Translations under genes and position numbers: made by a program
Assembly: GCA_964035545.1 (NCBI GenBank)
Contig: OZ037771.1
Span: 12,590,980 to 12,654,979, forward strand
Length of the DNA stretch: 64,000 nucleotides
Direction: 5' to 3'
Origin: Bugula neritina
Taxonomy: Eukaryota > Bryozoa > Gymnolaemata > Cheilostomatida > Bugulidae
Notes under the pieces: model-generated
Seen by the model: the letters and a program-made list of their open reading frames with translations, nothing else
What the model was told of the DNA's origin: nothing
Database searches by the model: none
In this document: positions 42,001 to 56,303 of the stretch, one piece after another
Position numbering within the stretch: position 1 is the first letter of the stretch
Layout: each line of letters starts with the position of its first letter

Positions 42001-45000
42001 GCCGTAGTTTTTGTGGACAAATGGTTTCAGCAGCATATAGTAATCAGCTAAGTTATGGGCAGCACTTAGTTGTGATATTCAGCCTAAGAGTCCATGATTT
42101 GTAGCGGAAATAAAATTTATGGAACCTATACGAGATAGTTTATCTTGTGTCACCGTTCAATTTCGTGGGTATGACAAGTTGTCAACCTGATCTTTCAGAG
42201 TGCTCATCGCAGCTACTAAAAGCTGATGAATCAGTATTGAAAGTTATATTTTTACAGTAATGTATAACAAAATACTATGTTTGTAGAAATAGTAGAAGAA
42301 AGTGTTGTGTACTCATATATTACGTAAATGATAGTTATAGTGCGGCCTGGCATATATATATGTGGTGTAGATACAGATATAAGCTGTGTTCTTGTTAGGA
42401 TTGAGTCTACCCAAAACCCAACGATTTCAAACAAAGTCATACAATTAGCAAAAGAGTATATGAATTCGTTTTATCACACTGCTAGATTTCACCTTGTGGT
42501 AGTAAAATTTAATATGATAGCTAGTGATATGCATTGAGGTTATGGTCTGATATATACATGGAATAAAGTTTAGGTAAATCTATACTCTATGGCAACATCT
42601 AGCTACTCTCACTAACTAATGTTGTGATAGTGGGGTGTTGGCGTCATCTCTATGCCATCAAATCTCATCGAATTACAATCACAGTTCATTTTGTTCAAAA
42701 TGATTGAAATTTGATTAATTTTAATCTGGCAGAAGGCTAATCTATGGCTCTTCTGCTGATAGTTGTAGCTTGATAACAGTTTCACTACTTTCAGCTGCCA
42801 ACTAGTCTGCATGTGAAATCTGTCTTCTCTGGTTCTTTTAGTTAAATTCAAATTAGATCTATTCATTGGATCATTTGATGTTCCAAATACTTCATCATGC
42901 TGTTCTCTTATGTAATGTATTTTTCCGATATGATTAGGTCTTAGGCGTTATGCGACGTAGTGTCATTCGGAGTCGTTGCATCCTCTTTCTCGCCCTCGTG
43001 TTCCTACAATCACATATCAGAAGGAAATTACTTTCAAAAATATTTCAGTTCTTTTACCTTACCCTATTTTTGATGCTTTATCATATTTATTAGTTATGAA
43101 GTAAAATTGTCCAATTTTTCTTGGTTTCGTAAAAATTTCATCGCTCACATGTAATGGTGATGAAAATAAACCTGCACCAATCAAGTATGTAGGTTTCCTT
43201 GCAGGGCAGACTAGTGGAATATTTACTCGTATAGATAACTATGTTAGCAAATATCTTCTTCACTAATTTGATACAAGTGTTCATTTTGGGTGTTTCACCT
43301 TTTAGCGCACATAATTGGGAGTCTTGTACGCTAGACATTAGAGTATTCCTATCAGTATGAATGACAGCCACCATTAGAACTAACTAAATATAATTTCATA
43401 AGTTGCTCTTGGTGCCAGCTATATTAATATTATTTCACTAATAGTGTTTGTACTTGACTAGATAAATTGATAGGGATAATTCAATGCATTCCTTCAGGCC
43501 ATCTATACTGTAAGTAAGCTACCAAGTTATCGATATTTCACAGCACACATCACTATCCAATGTGTTAACAAAACCAAGCAGTACCAACATCTCTACCACT
43601 AACACTGAAATAAAAATAAATGACACATTTCTGAACAAATATAAAAAAATGAAATAATAAAACACTTTGCAAAAATAGATCTAGTAAACTAACAAGGAGA
43701 CAATGTTGTGTGGCACAATAGCCGGCAAGATATGCAATATATCAAAAGTGCCAAATGCTAATGTTGTGCCATTTAATACGAAATCCAATATTATCAAGTA
43801 GTGAAATTGCGTTTGGTTAGTTGTAACAACAATGGCGGCAGTCGGAGTTGTCTATGAGTGTGTGTGTCTCAAGCTAGGCACTACTCGCTTGCGTTGATAA
43901 GTATACTACATAAAATTAGGTTTGAAATAGCAATGTATTCATAACTCGACTGACGGGTCATCTACTCATACTGAAAACTGCCGCTTTCAATCTTGAAGAG
44001 TGAATATTATTTATACGTTACGTTTTGTTGTCGCATGATACTAAGTTTTACAATGACTCAGCGCTGAGTATGAATACATTTGCTACAAAAAGTAGTCCGT
44101 CTATACCTGAGTGAAGAGAGCATGTAGTAATGTCTAAAATATATACTAGTATAGATATTACCATGAAATTTTTGAAAGCTTTGAAACTTTGTGAAGGAGT
44201 GTTTTGAGCGAAATCTGATCCAAAATAAGTTGAAAAATGTTGAAAATAAAAATATTACAAATAAATGATATTTATGATATTTTAATTTTCAAGTGTAGTG
44301 TTTATCTATAATTTACTAATTGAAATTTATATTTATGCAGTTCTAGATTGCCAAGTTTAAAATTGAAGCCTAAGCTAATAAATGGGTTCCACAGCGACTT
44401 AACAAAATTTGAATACATCTTCATACATCTAGACAGAAATGCGCTTTATCTTTTAACTCAAAACGAAAAGGTGTGCTTCTTTACCTCATCTTCTCCTTTG
44501 TCAGATGGGGGCTTGGCATGCATCTGTGAAATATCGAAAACTTTCACCCGGCCACCATTTTGCAAAATGACCATGTGACCAGCACTGTCACAAGCGACAG
44601 ACCGTATTCTATGAATGCTGTGCTTGTCGCCATAGACAAACTGTATAAACGTTCCTTCTTCGCCATTGACGTAGTGTATCTGTAAAATAAATGCTTCCTG
44701 GGTCAAAATGTTTACCAACTCATTAATTTACTTTTAAACTGAGAAATGTTGAAAAAAAACTTAATGGCATAATCTGTATTGCAGCTAATAATGCAATTGG
44801 GTGGGTTTTTCTATTTTTCTCTTGTTATACAAATGTTTTAATTTATTTACTCAGCTAATAAATGTAATTACATTTTAATTATTCTCATTTCCTTTGTTGT
44901 TATTTTATAATTTTCAACAGTTATTTATTTATTTCAACATGGAATAGTAACATTTTCAGCCTCCTTCAGGCCTAGCCAAGCAAATATTCGAATGGCAAGG

Positions 45001-48000
45001 TTGTCCTCCTTGCAGTAATTTAATTGACATTGAATGAAGGTTGCAGGTATGACTCAATTGGTAAACCTACCTTTCCATTGTAATTGTCAGCAACCAGGAT
45101 ATTGCCCAAAGCATCAGTTGCCACACCACGAGGGTAGCTCAGCCTTTTATCTGCTGGCTTTGTACCATACGTGAACTTGAGGTCGTGAGTTTGAGCATCA
45201 AACACTGCGATTTTCTTACTGAAGTAATCGGACACAACAATGTCGTCTTCTCTTGTCACTCCAACGTAAGAGGGATTCTTAAACATCAGGGGTTTTAGGC
45301 CAGCCTAAAATTCGCTAGTTGTTTTCAATTTACATTTTATTTCAAAGGTGTAACTAAATTAAGCATGTGATATTCAAACTACATTAGAAGAAACCAGTTG
45401 GTGTTACTATCACTGCTTTCCATTGCTTCACATTATGTGAATGAATGCTGGAATGGATGCTAGTGGGTGGATTTATGGTTGCAGTTTGCATAAACTTATA
45501 GTTGTGGTTTGGTTCAAGGCAGCTGTTTCTAAACATGGGGAAAAAAATTCATTCGCATAATGCAAGTTGGGGAAACTTGGTGAATATAAAAAGTTCTTTG
45601 GATGATTTCGTGTACCACACCTTATCTTGCATAGCAGACAATTCCTGGGATTATTTATACATACCTCACCCCATATAATATCACAGAAAGCTCCACCTCT
45701 GGGATATACATATACACATTGATGCACGGAGTCGGATACTATGATCTCTCCTTTACTGTTGATTGCCACCCCTCTGGGGGACTTCAGGGGATACTCATTT
45801 AGGTTACCCAACACTTTTTCTTCTAATTCTCCGGTCAGTTTGAATATTTTCAAGTCCTGTAAAGTACATTATTTAAACAGTATGTTAGCTAGTATCTACA
45901 GTTTATATACCTGACGCAGACTGCTGCCCACAGGTGATAAAACTTTGGACATGCTCTTCACCGGAACGGGTGAATTCTGACAAATATTTATTTACGGACT
46001 GTGAACGAGGTGGTGTATGTCAACAGACCTTTGCCTTGCAGTCGGATACAACAAACTTGGAGTCTCCCATGGAGGCAATTCCATACGGGTCTTTCAGATC
46101 CTGGTGCTGTATGGAGCAAATGTGCTCACCGTTTATGTTGAATACCTTCAAGGATACAACATACAACTTATAGTATATCTCGTTTTGTAAACTACTATGT
46201 CCGTCATTTAAAAAAAATTTTAATGACAATCGCAAAAAATTTACCAAAACTCTTTATTTACCAACATCAGTTTGTCTTCCAACTTACAACATTTTTCAAT
46301 ACATTATACTAACATTATTACGTTCTCGTGACATCTTGAAAATGTCATTATTGCATTGAATCATGAAATAACACAAGTACTGAAAAATATATTCAAATAA
46401 AGTTGGGTTTCAAAACTCAGACCTCACACATGTCAATCTGTACTGAAAGAACTTTAAAGATAGTGACATTTGAATCAAAATTTATTGATGGAACAATAAA
46501 ACTTGTTGCTAGTAGCGATTCTTCAACACACTACACTGTAGATGTGATGCTCTACTCCAACTGTGTGGTGTACTTGTATTTGCAATAGCTTCACCAAAAC
46601 TGCGTTACAAACACTCTGTTACTGTTACTAACACTGGGTTGCTCTTACCAACACTGGGTTGCTCTTACCAACACTGGGTTGCTCTTACTAACACGGGGCT
46701 GCTGTTACCAACACTGTGTTACTGTTACCAACGCTGTGTTACTAACACTTTGAACTTCGACCATAAGAAGCAAATTTCCGCAGGGACCGCCATCAAAAAG
46801 TTGGCTCAGATAGCAAAATATGATTATTTTGGATTTCGTACATGAGAGTAGTTCTTTTGGTAGTGATTTTGGCTCAACACTATTCAATGACTCCACTTTT
46901 TTGCTTTGCAATTTTACATTTTACTCCAAGCAGTTGTGTCTTATTGAGAATAGTTAAGGAGATTTTAAAATGAAATAATTTATATCGTGACAGTAAAGCC
47001 GTATGTAAATACAATTGGTCACTTGAATTTTTCTCCCGCTGTGTTATGTGTGGTAGGTAACTCCCGCAGCTGAATTTCACTACATACAGTTTCGCATATG
47101 AAACTCTACTCCATGTGGTAGCAATTTTGCTCTGTCAATATCCATCGCATCAGTACTTAATGCACTTAGTTAAGGGATGTCAATGGTGACTACAACATTT
47201 TTTTTTCACTAATGTCCTCCCCCTCTTTATCCTGCAACTTCTTGATTTTCTTATACTGTTTTACTTAACTTTGCTAATTAATATTGATGGATGTTTTACT
47301 ATCTATTAATGATAGGTCATCTTTTGTTTGGCTCATTACTAATCTCTATTTGGGTCAAGTAAGACGTAACTCGTGTGCCTCCATATTAAAAAGAAGTTTG
47401 GGGAATACTTCAGCACATAGCCTCCCAGGGTTTCCATTCTATACATTAGCTCAAGTTACCTTTATATTTCTGTTTTTTGAGTCTGTGATGAGAAGCTCTC
47501 CATTTTCTGTAATGGCCACATCCCTCAACAGGCATTTCTTCTTATCTCCTGCTACCTTTGCATAGAATTTACAAATGATCTCTACGCCTTCTGCCTACAA
47601 GAAATAGAAACAAGAATTTAACCTACCAGGTTCAAAGAAATTACCCTATAATGTTACTGACTATGTAAATGAACATGTATACAACACTTTGGTGTGAATA
47701 GGTCCTATCATTTGGCATATGGCCCACGGAACGTTCTGGTTTTCAGAAGAAGGTTTTGTTTTGTACCAGTTTTTGTGCTGCACAGAATGTAATTCTGAAA
47801 CTGCCAATTGCACTGTTTCCCTGCCTATCTATGTTTTAACAGATCTTCATTGAGGAAAAAGAATAAGTTCTAGAAAATCAAACCAATATGTGCTGCTCAC
47901 AATATTGTTGGAAAATATTTAAAGTTCAGGAAATATGGCTGACTGACTTCACCTTAATTTCGGCGGTAGAAGACACGTTGCTCTTCACACTGTTGTTACT

Positions 48001-50332
48001 GTTGGCTCCGACACTCTTGTCGGTTTGACCTGCGACGCTGAGAGACGTCATATATGATTGGTTAGCTACACTACTCTCGTTAGTCATCATCGAGTCATTC
48101 ATAATGTTCAGCTCGGCCGTGGCTCCTGAAGATGACGCCTCGCTCTTCTGTTTCACAAACTTGCCTTTTTTTGATTCAGTGTCTAGGATGACTCGTGTGT
48201 GACCATTTAATGGCGGTACACCAGGTGTGTCCAATGATTCCAGCGTCATAGCTTCATCGCTTGTGTCAAGTTGCTCTTTATTTGATGGTGGAGTTGGCAG
48301 AGTTGTCTGCGATGTCGACTCTGTACAGCTGCTGAGCTCTTGGCTAGCCGAGTTTGCTGATTCTACAGAAGATGAGATCATCTTGCTACCCTTTGGCACT
48401 TTGCTCGCACCGTTTATTTTCTTTTGAGTTCCGTTATTGTTATTCTGTAAGGTCTTCTTGCTGGATTTGTTGTTGGAAGTCTGAGTCATGATTTTGTCAT
48501 CTGACATAATGTTCTGAAACAAAGCAACATAATTGAATAATGGTTATATTAATAAAACCTATTGGTGAAATAATTTAATTTTTATTGGGAGCTTTTTTGG
48601 TTAAGTTGATAGCTCCCATCTGTTTGTTAGGAGAGAGTGGTTTGTGCTTTCTGTCGTCTGCCAGATAAGAATATTCCTACTTCCATGACCCTAGGCAGTA
48701 AATAATCAATTCGCAAAGTGCTTATAAATAAAAAACTTGACGAACGTTGCATAAGCAATAACAGAGCCTTATTGGCTGGGCTCCGCAGTGGGTGGCTCGG
48801 TTTGTAGTGGGCGGCATACGATGTATCAGGCAGTGAAAATTATTGAGTTGTGCACAGTTTTTACAATTCTAAAATCTTTTCAACCAAGTACACACCTCAT
48901 CTTCGTTATAATTAATTTGACTGAGAATTTTTTATTGAATTAAAATAATAATGTAATAATAATAATGTAATAATAATAAAATGAATAATGTGCAATCAAA
49001 TGGATACAAACACTTGGGTGCAGTAGTGGAAAAATTGAGATAGCCTAAGTTCTCCAAATCTTATATTAAATTTTGGTTTGGGGCGTTGGTTGAAATTCTT
49101 GTGAGAACATAACTTCTCTTGCTACATTTCTCAATATCTCCATCACTGAACCTACTTAGATACAGATTATGCTAAAACATGTTTGATTAGACTCTATCAA
49201 AAACCTTGGGCGAATCGGTCAGGTGGCCCCAAATGATTGAAACCCGTCATCTTGGAACCATTCTATACAGTATAAACCAACAAAAATCGCTGTCCATTTA
49301 AATGTGCCATTAAAAACATTTAGAGGTCAAGCTATACGCAAAACGTGGGACTTAAACTGCTACAGTCTTTCAACAACCTTTTTATTGTATGTGTGTAGTT
49401 GATACCTAACTGTGTAGGTCGAGCTGTAGGTAATACTGGTAACCTGCTATAAGGTACATGCAAGTTTAGAAGGTACCTAATATTGATAACTGTTTTGGGT
49501 TTTCAAATCTGCTGTTCAAAATTCATTCCTGACTATTATAGGCATGAATGTAACCTCTGAATGGTAACTGTTGCACATATTTGCCTTACACAGCCCATGG
49601 AAATATTACAATGCACTTCTCACCTTATTCACAAGCTGAAAGTTATAAGAACAGACCTTAGAAAGTCATAAATCTGAATAATTTCTGTAGTGTGTAGCTA
49701 GCCAAAAGAATTTTTAACAATAGTCAATATGAATACGAACCTTTTGAAGTTTTTCACATATTCTAGGCTTTAGTTGTTGTAAGATAAAAGTTAGTGATTG
49801 CAGTTTTTTAACACCACAAATCTAAACCAAAATGGTAAAACCAAGATAATCGGTATCTAGATCTTTACATCTGAGTGAAAGTCCACAGCCTCTCATTATG
49901 TCTAGTACTGGCAGCTGAAAGGCGTAGTAACAAGTGCTCCTGATTTACCTTTGCTCTGACCTCCAGCTATTATCACTAAGGCAGCAGCTGCCTTTTAAAA
50001 CAACCAACCACTGCTAGTAACACCCCAATGCTATGCAATGGGAGACAGCGCTGGTATAGTGTAATACAATAATGTGGAGTTTATATAGCCATTGGCATTT
50101 CTTTAATTCCATCTACTCTCTTCGTATTGATTTAAGCTAATGCAAAAAACAGTAGACTTACACTACATATAACCATATAGCAGTAAGTATTCTATACTTA
50201 TACTATACATACATAGTAGTAAGTATTGTATACTTCGTAAGCTGGTGTACTTACACTCTACATACATAGTAGTAAGTATTGTATACTTTGTAAGCTGGTG
50301 TACTTACATTATACATATATAGTAGTAAGTAT

Positions 50333-50387
<55 letters not shown>

Positions 50388-53300
50388 TGTACTTCAACAG
50401 TTTCCCCATAAACTCTGTACATATTAAACACAAATAAGGTATGTGATAGGCATGACTGTGGGTAGGTTTCTATGTCATGTAGTAAGTGTGTGGCATATGA
50501 TAGAGTGAAAGGACAGTGTATTTTATGTACTACGTCCTAGAACTGAGGCTAGTTGGAAAACTGCAATGGCCTCTAGTCATCACGCTAGTAGTCTTTTAAC
50601 TATCTCGGTCATATTTACCCAAGACATATTTTGGCAAGTTTGCCATTTTGCTTATCGCCTTTGACCGTCTTCATAGCTATTAGTATCAGCTCGCTGGCTC
50701 TATGCCTGTCCAGCTAGTAGACAGTTAGTGTCTACCCTATACTGGGAATAACTCATGAAGTTGGTACTAGGTATGCTATAGAGTTAGGAGTTGTGTCCAC
50801 TCTATGGCTTTTTAGACCTGGGTTACTGCTTAATGCTTAGTTGATGTTCAGCTAGTTTATAGACAGTTTGTAGTGTCTCCAAGGAGTGTTATTGCAGGAC
50901 ATTAGTTGAAACATTACGTAACAAATATTATACAGCATACCAAAGGCAGCCAACAGGGTCAATGCCTATTCTAGAAGGTCTACAACCAGCAGTCTTACTA
51001 TAAGGCATTAAGAATAATCAGGGTTGGGATCAAGCAATCCCATGAATCAAATAGCCATTACGTGAGAGTTGGTGTAATGTCATTTCCTCTGCCCTTCTTG
51101 ATTGTCCACATAAACAAAGTGCTGTTTGTTTTTGGTCAGCTAACACAGATAACATAACTCTAGTTATTTACCTCTCAAATATTAATATTATATTTCCTGT
51201 CATGTTCATTTAGGATGATCTTGAAAGCAGTTGGGCAGCTCAGTGTATGTAAGCAGGTCATTGACTGCATTATAAGCTATTATCATGTGTATTTGTGTGT
51301 AACAGACATGGGTTCTCCAAGCTGACCGAATTCGTCCACCCACTCATACTCCTTCCCCATCTAGAGCTAGCTGTTGCTGTTATTTTAGAGTTTCTACTAC
51401 GTCAAGTGTTGCCAAGAACCTGGTGCTAATCTTTTATAGTCTAGCTGAGCTAAAGAGTAGTAATGAAAATTCTGAACTGTAGTTATCTTCTCCCAAAAGG
51501 GGTTTAAGCGTAGGCCTAAAGCTGTGTAAGGAAAACTTATGGGTTACCTAACTTCAATCTACCATGTGCATAGAATGACCCACCAAACTGACATCCTATA
51601 TTGAGTAACTAGCATAGACTTATCCTACCTTCCACTTGCAGGCCTGAGATCTTGCTATTACGGATACCATGTTGTACTAGTCCACAGGCTATAACACACT
51701 AGTCCACAGGCTACGACAACAGCTCTTATTCCTGCTGCTTTATCATTAATTATGGCTGCTTGGCTTATCGTGTCACTTATTGCACATGCAGTGAAAGCTG
51801 GTGTGAGATATGCTTTCCCCTGAGAGGTGCTACTAATGTATATTAATGTGTACATTCCAGGCCTACTCCATTCCCTCTAGTGACACCCTCTATAGGGCAT
51901 AACTACTTACATAATCACTAAAACTTCCTACATCTTAACAGCACCTTCTACAACTACATCCTTTTGTCTTACATTTTATTCTGCTGTTAACAGATTGGTC
52001 AGGGCTGCCTAGTGTTGTGAAATAATAATTGAAATATGTTTTCTACGTAAACACCAGAATAAATGAAAATTCTGAAAAACCCAAAATAATCACACCTAAC
52101 AAGCAATAGAAATCATGTGTTAGATACACGTATAAGACGACTCCCGTTGAACACAGGAATGCCTACAGGGACCGGAGTGAAACCTATTAAGTAGTAAAAG
52201 TTACTGAATAGCCAGCTATCAACTAACCTATCTGAGAGTGCTGCCTGAGTGCATGGTAATGGTTAATTAAGAATTACTGTAATAACATGCGAAGAGATGC
52301 AGGAAAATTAAATTAGACTTTGTGATGAAGCTGAGATGTGTAGCTTAATGATTAGCTTTGGTAGTACAACTATGTGGGCTGTTATACTGCCAATACCTTC
52401 TGACAATAATATACTTACTATTCTAGATTGAGTAAAACAAATTGCAAAACAATTGAATGTTGTAGGCTGTGCAGATTTTCTTTGTTAACCAAAAATTTTG
52501 GCTTTCACAAAATTCAACAAGCCAACCCCATTGTCATCAAACCTAACATTTGAACTTCAAACTACAGCCCAACCAAATAAGTCACAAATAAAAAAGTCAT
52601 CAATTTTCTGTGACTGCAGAGTTTTTAGTAACTTATTCTATTAGATACATGTGGAGAAACCGCCCTTTCTACCTTCCAGGAATGTCTCACCTTTTCAGAT
52701 CATTGAAATAGTTTGTTAGTGAGGGCTAAAATTAGCAGGAGCTGAGGGTTACAGTATCATTATTTTTCAAATTACTTTATACCAAATTTCTATAAATCAT
52801 TACACAATGAAGTCCCAATTATTTTTCCTGGCTGCATGCTTTGTGTAGCGAGTATATAAAAAAGCCTTTTAATAGGCGGCTTTTTCTACTCCAATTCAAT
52901 TTATTTTATTTGTTATGTCTCTGAGGGCCACATAAATATATTATATTTTCTTTAATGTGATATTCTCTTTGATTATGAATCATGAAATATGAAGAAAAAG
53001 CAACAATTATATCTTCCGTTGGACGTCATGCTTAGTTTTCAGAAGTATGTGCAGTATGTGTTTTGAATTAAAAATACAGCTAAAGAAGTTATGCTCTCAT
53101 GATAATTTAAACCCCAGATCGAAATTTTTCAAGAAAGTCATAGAACTCAAGCTATTAAAGTCTCTCCACTACTGTACCTAAATGAGTGTGATCATGTTTA
53201 AACATTGAGTTTTTCTTACCACTCTGAACATAATATATATTATGCCAACACTTACCTTTGTTAGGACTCAGTTTTGACCTTGGATGCAGTGAAGGCTATC

Positions 53301-56205
53301 TAGAACCCTATAGAACTCTCTAGAACTTTCTAGAGTTTTCAGTTCACCCTCTCCCTCTCCTACCTGCCAGCCTTATTGAGCCGCTATTTATGAGACATTC
53401 ATTACCACGCCTGATCTCAAGTTGATGACCAAATGATTTTTAGCTAGAGATGGTATTGCATATGATGTCATACGGCTGCAGCTCAGTGAACCTAGTTTAT
53501 CTGCTGAGTGTAGCAAGTTGATGGCACATACCTAGTCATTTCTCAACATCCCTTTATACTGCTGGAAAGATGCCTACCACAACATATTACACTGGCAGTC
53601 AAATAATAGCAGTTGAATACTGGGTATCAAAACTTGGTCAAGATTCCGTTGTCAAACAATGGACATAGCTGACATCTTCTCCTGACAGTCTACCAAATAT
53701 TTACTTTACCAAATACTTACTTCACCAAATACTTACTCTACCAAATACTTACTCTATCAAATACTTACTCTACCAAATACCCATTTTACAAGATGTTAGT
53801 GACACTTTTCAACCTGAAAATTTATAGTTGCAGAACTTCTGTTGCTAAAATTCCAAATTTCTTTTTTTTAAAAAAGTCAACCTAAAACTGCTGCATTGTG
53901 GGCATCTTTAGTCTGTCATAAATTTTTCTCATTCCTAAATATAATAATCTGCCGGTTAGCAATAATTATTTTTGCAACAAAAACACACCTTAGGTCGGTG
54001 TTTTCTCTCTACACAATGACTAATATGTCTTGAAAGATAGGTGACATTTGGAGTATTGTTAATTGTTAATAGTATGAATTTTTACCCGCTGGTGTTGTCT
54101 ACTCTTACAAGTAACACTAGTGGTGACATCACAGATGGCGCTATACAATCTGTCCTATGCAACCTTCCCTGGCCTTCCAAGGTCAACAACCTCTCTATAT
54201 ACTTTTTGTTTATTTTAACATTATTTCACATCCTGTTGTTTGTAAACATCAATCCTTATTACCTTTAGCAATAACATTAATGTGTTTGTGAATAATGAAA
54301 TCATAATTTCCTATTCTAATAAGCCAGTTCCGGTTATATGGAATATAGATGAAGGGACAAACAACTCTAGCCCAGCTTCCCTCAACCCTCGTTCTCATCA
54401 CCTTTTAAAAATCCAAATTTCGTCAACTCAGCTTTCAATTATTTTTGGAATTTAAAGCCTGAATTCATTAAAAATATCTATAAATCATTCCTAGAAGTTG
54501 AGCTATGAAAGTTCTGTCTGCACTTGTCTCAAGAACTCAGTGCCACCATGTTTTAATAGCATGTGGTACAAGCTCACCTGGACTCTATTCTGTGGGGATG
54601 CACTCATTAGAAATCTCTTGAGTCTAAGTTCCTTGCTGATTATAGGATCCCAGGCTATAAGACATTCTCAGCATTCTAATAGATAGTATAATATGTTTTC
54701 TACCAACGCAACTAGGCTATGCTCACTTCAATACACTGTCAGTATGTAAGGACTTTCTGCAACTGTATCATCTATATGTAGTTAGACACTCCTTATAACA
54801 TTGATTCGCCTTATTGCCTCTGCTCCACCCATCCGTTGAGCTGTTTGAAGGGCGCTAACATACCCCCCTCCCTAACGTTGCCAAGAGTTGTGCAGCAGGT
54901 TTAGCCTAAGTGCGCTAATTAATGTAGAATACTGGATAGTTAGGATGCTCAACGTGGTAGAGTATATTGCCAGGGTATTATTAATATAATGATGATACAT
55001 AGACTATCTATGCATACTCTATAATATTCTCTTATATTCATTAAACGAATTAGGACACCAAATATGCTAGCTGTGCTTGAACTTTAGCTGCTGATGCCGC
55101 TTGCAATGCCCCTAGCCTTAGGCACTGCGCATAGATTATTTAAGTCAATATTGATTGCATGGAAAGGCTGTAAGACAGCATCATATATATTTACGTTATG
55201 CTGGCTAGATTGAAGCTTCAAAATGAAGTATGCTGTAGGTTTGTGTGCCGTGCTCTGTAGCATGCCAAGAAATTAGCTCTAATTCCTTCACTGTTACGGA
55301 GACATAATAGTGAAGAGTTTATTCACATGACTGTTGAAACATATTATTGTAACTGGTTTGGAACTCACCCAAACCTTCATTCTCACCCTTCTCAGTGCCA
55401 AAACAATCAAACATCTATTTCTCACAATCTAAGCCTCGGATCATTGAATCTTGGTCAAGCCTGGAAATTTCGTTCACCAAATCATGAGCTCAGTAATGAG
55501 GTTTGATTTTTGAATTTTAGAGCTCTAAACTTTCATTGGCTCTATTCTTGTTCCAATTTACTATTCGGCTAACCCTAGGTTTATCAGCGGCTTTTGATTC
55601 GTTATTGTTTTTAAGTTGGTGGGTTATGTGAAATGGAAACTATCTAATAACCTTACCTAATATTCACCTGCAAGCTATGTTATACATTCTGTCACCTACT
55701 ACCACCTGCAGTCATTTCTCTTACATGTTACTCTCTGCTAATATATTTCAGGTGATGCTGTGGTGAAAGTAGGTGGTCCAGTCTATAGGATTGGTGTGGG
55801 AGGAGGTGCTGCCAGTTCCATACAGGTGAGACGACTATATGTAGCTGGTACCTTGTCTGTGAAATGTGGACAATAAACTACATTGTGGAGTTGTGCTTTG
55901 TACAATAGTGTTGAGTGATTATACAAAGTTTACGTTTCTGGTGCTGGATTTAAAATTTAGCAGAAAGTTGTACATTAAAATAAATAAATTTATTAGCCAA
56001 CTCTGTTTTTCAGTGGAAAATATTTGCTCACTTCAGTTTTGTTCAAACCTTTCTAATAATTTTCTATTTCATGTGGCTTGCATAGAATTATCTTTGTTAA
56101 TGCTAAAGAGAGAGGACAACTGCCTATCTATATATATATTATTTATCCTAAATAATTAACAATATTAGCAATATGATATAATTGCTTACACACACACACG
56201 CACTC

Positions 56206-56303
<98 letters not shown>

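Larger units (their letters stand above)
48515..55751. other. PFAS intron 10, right part
   Basis: Seven kilobases with no supported coding exon. It should contain the promoter and 5' non-coding exon of the antisense NHL gene. Visible repeats are listed separately. Confidence 0.5.

Noticed and set aside
43828-43900. ATG in good context (AACAACAATGGCGGCAG) that might start a gene
   Set aside because: Only 21 codons and no convincing continuation exon.
47284-47565. 93-codon plus-strand frame
   Set aside because: Antisense shadow of an NHL coding exon (47460-47594).
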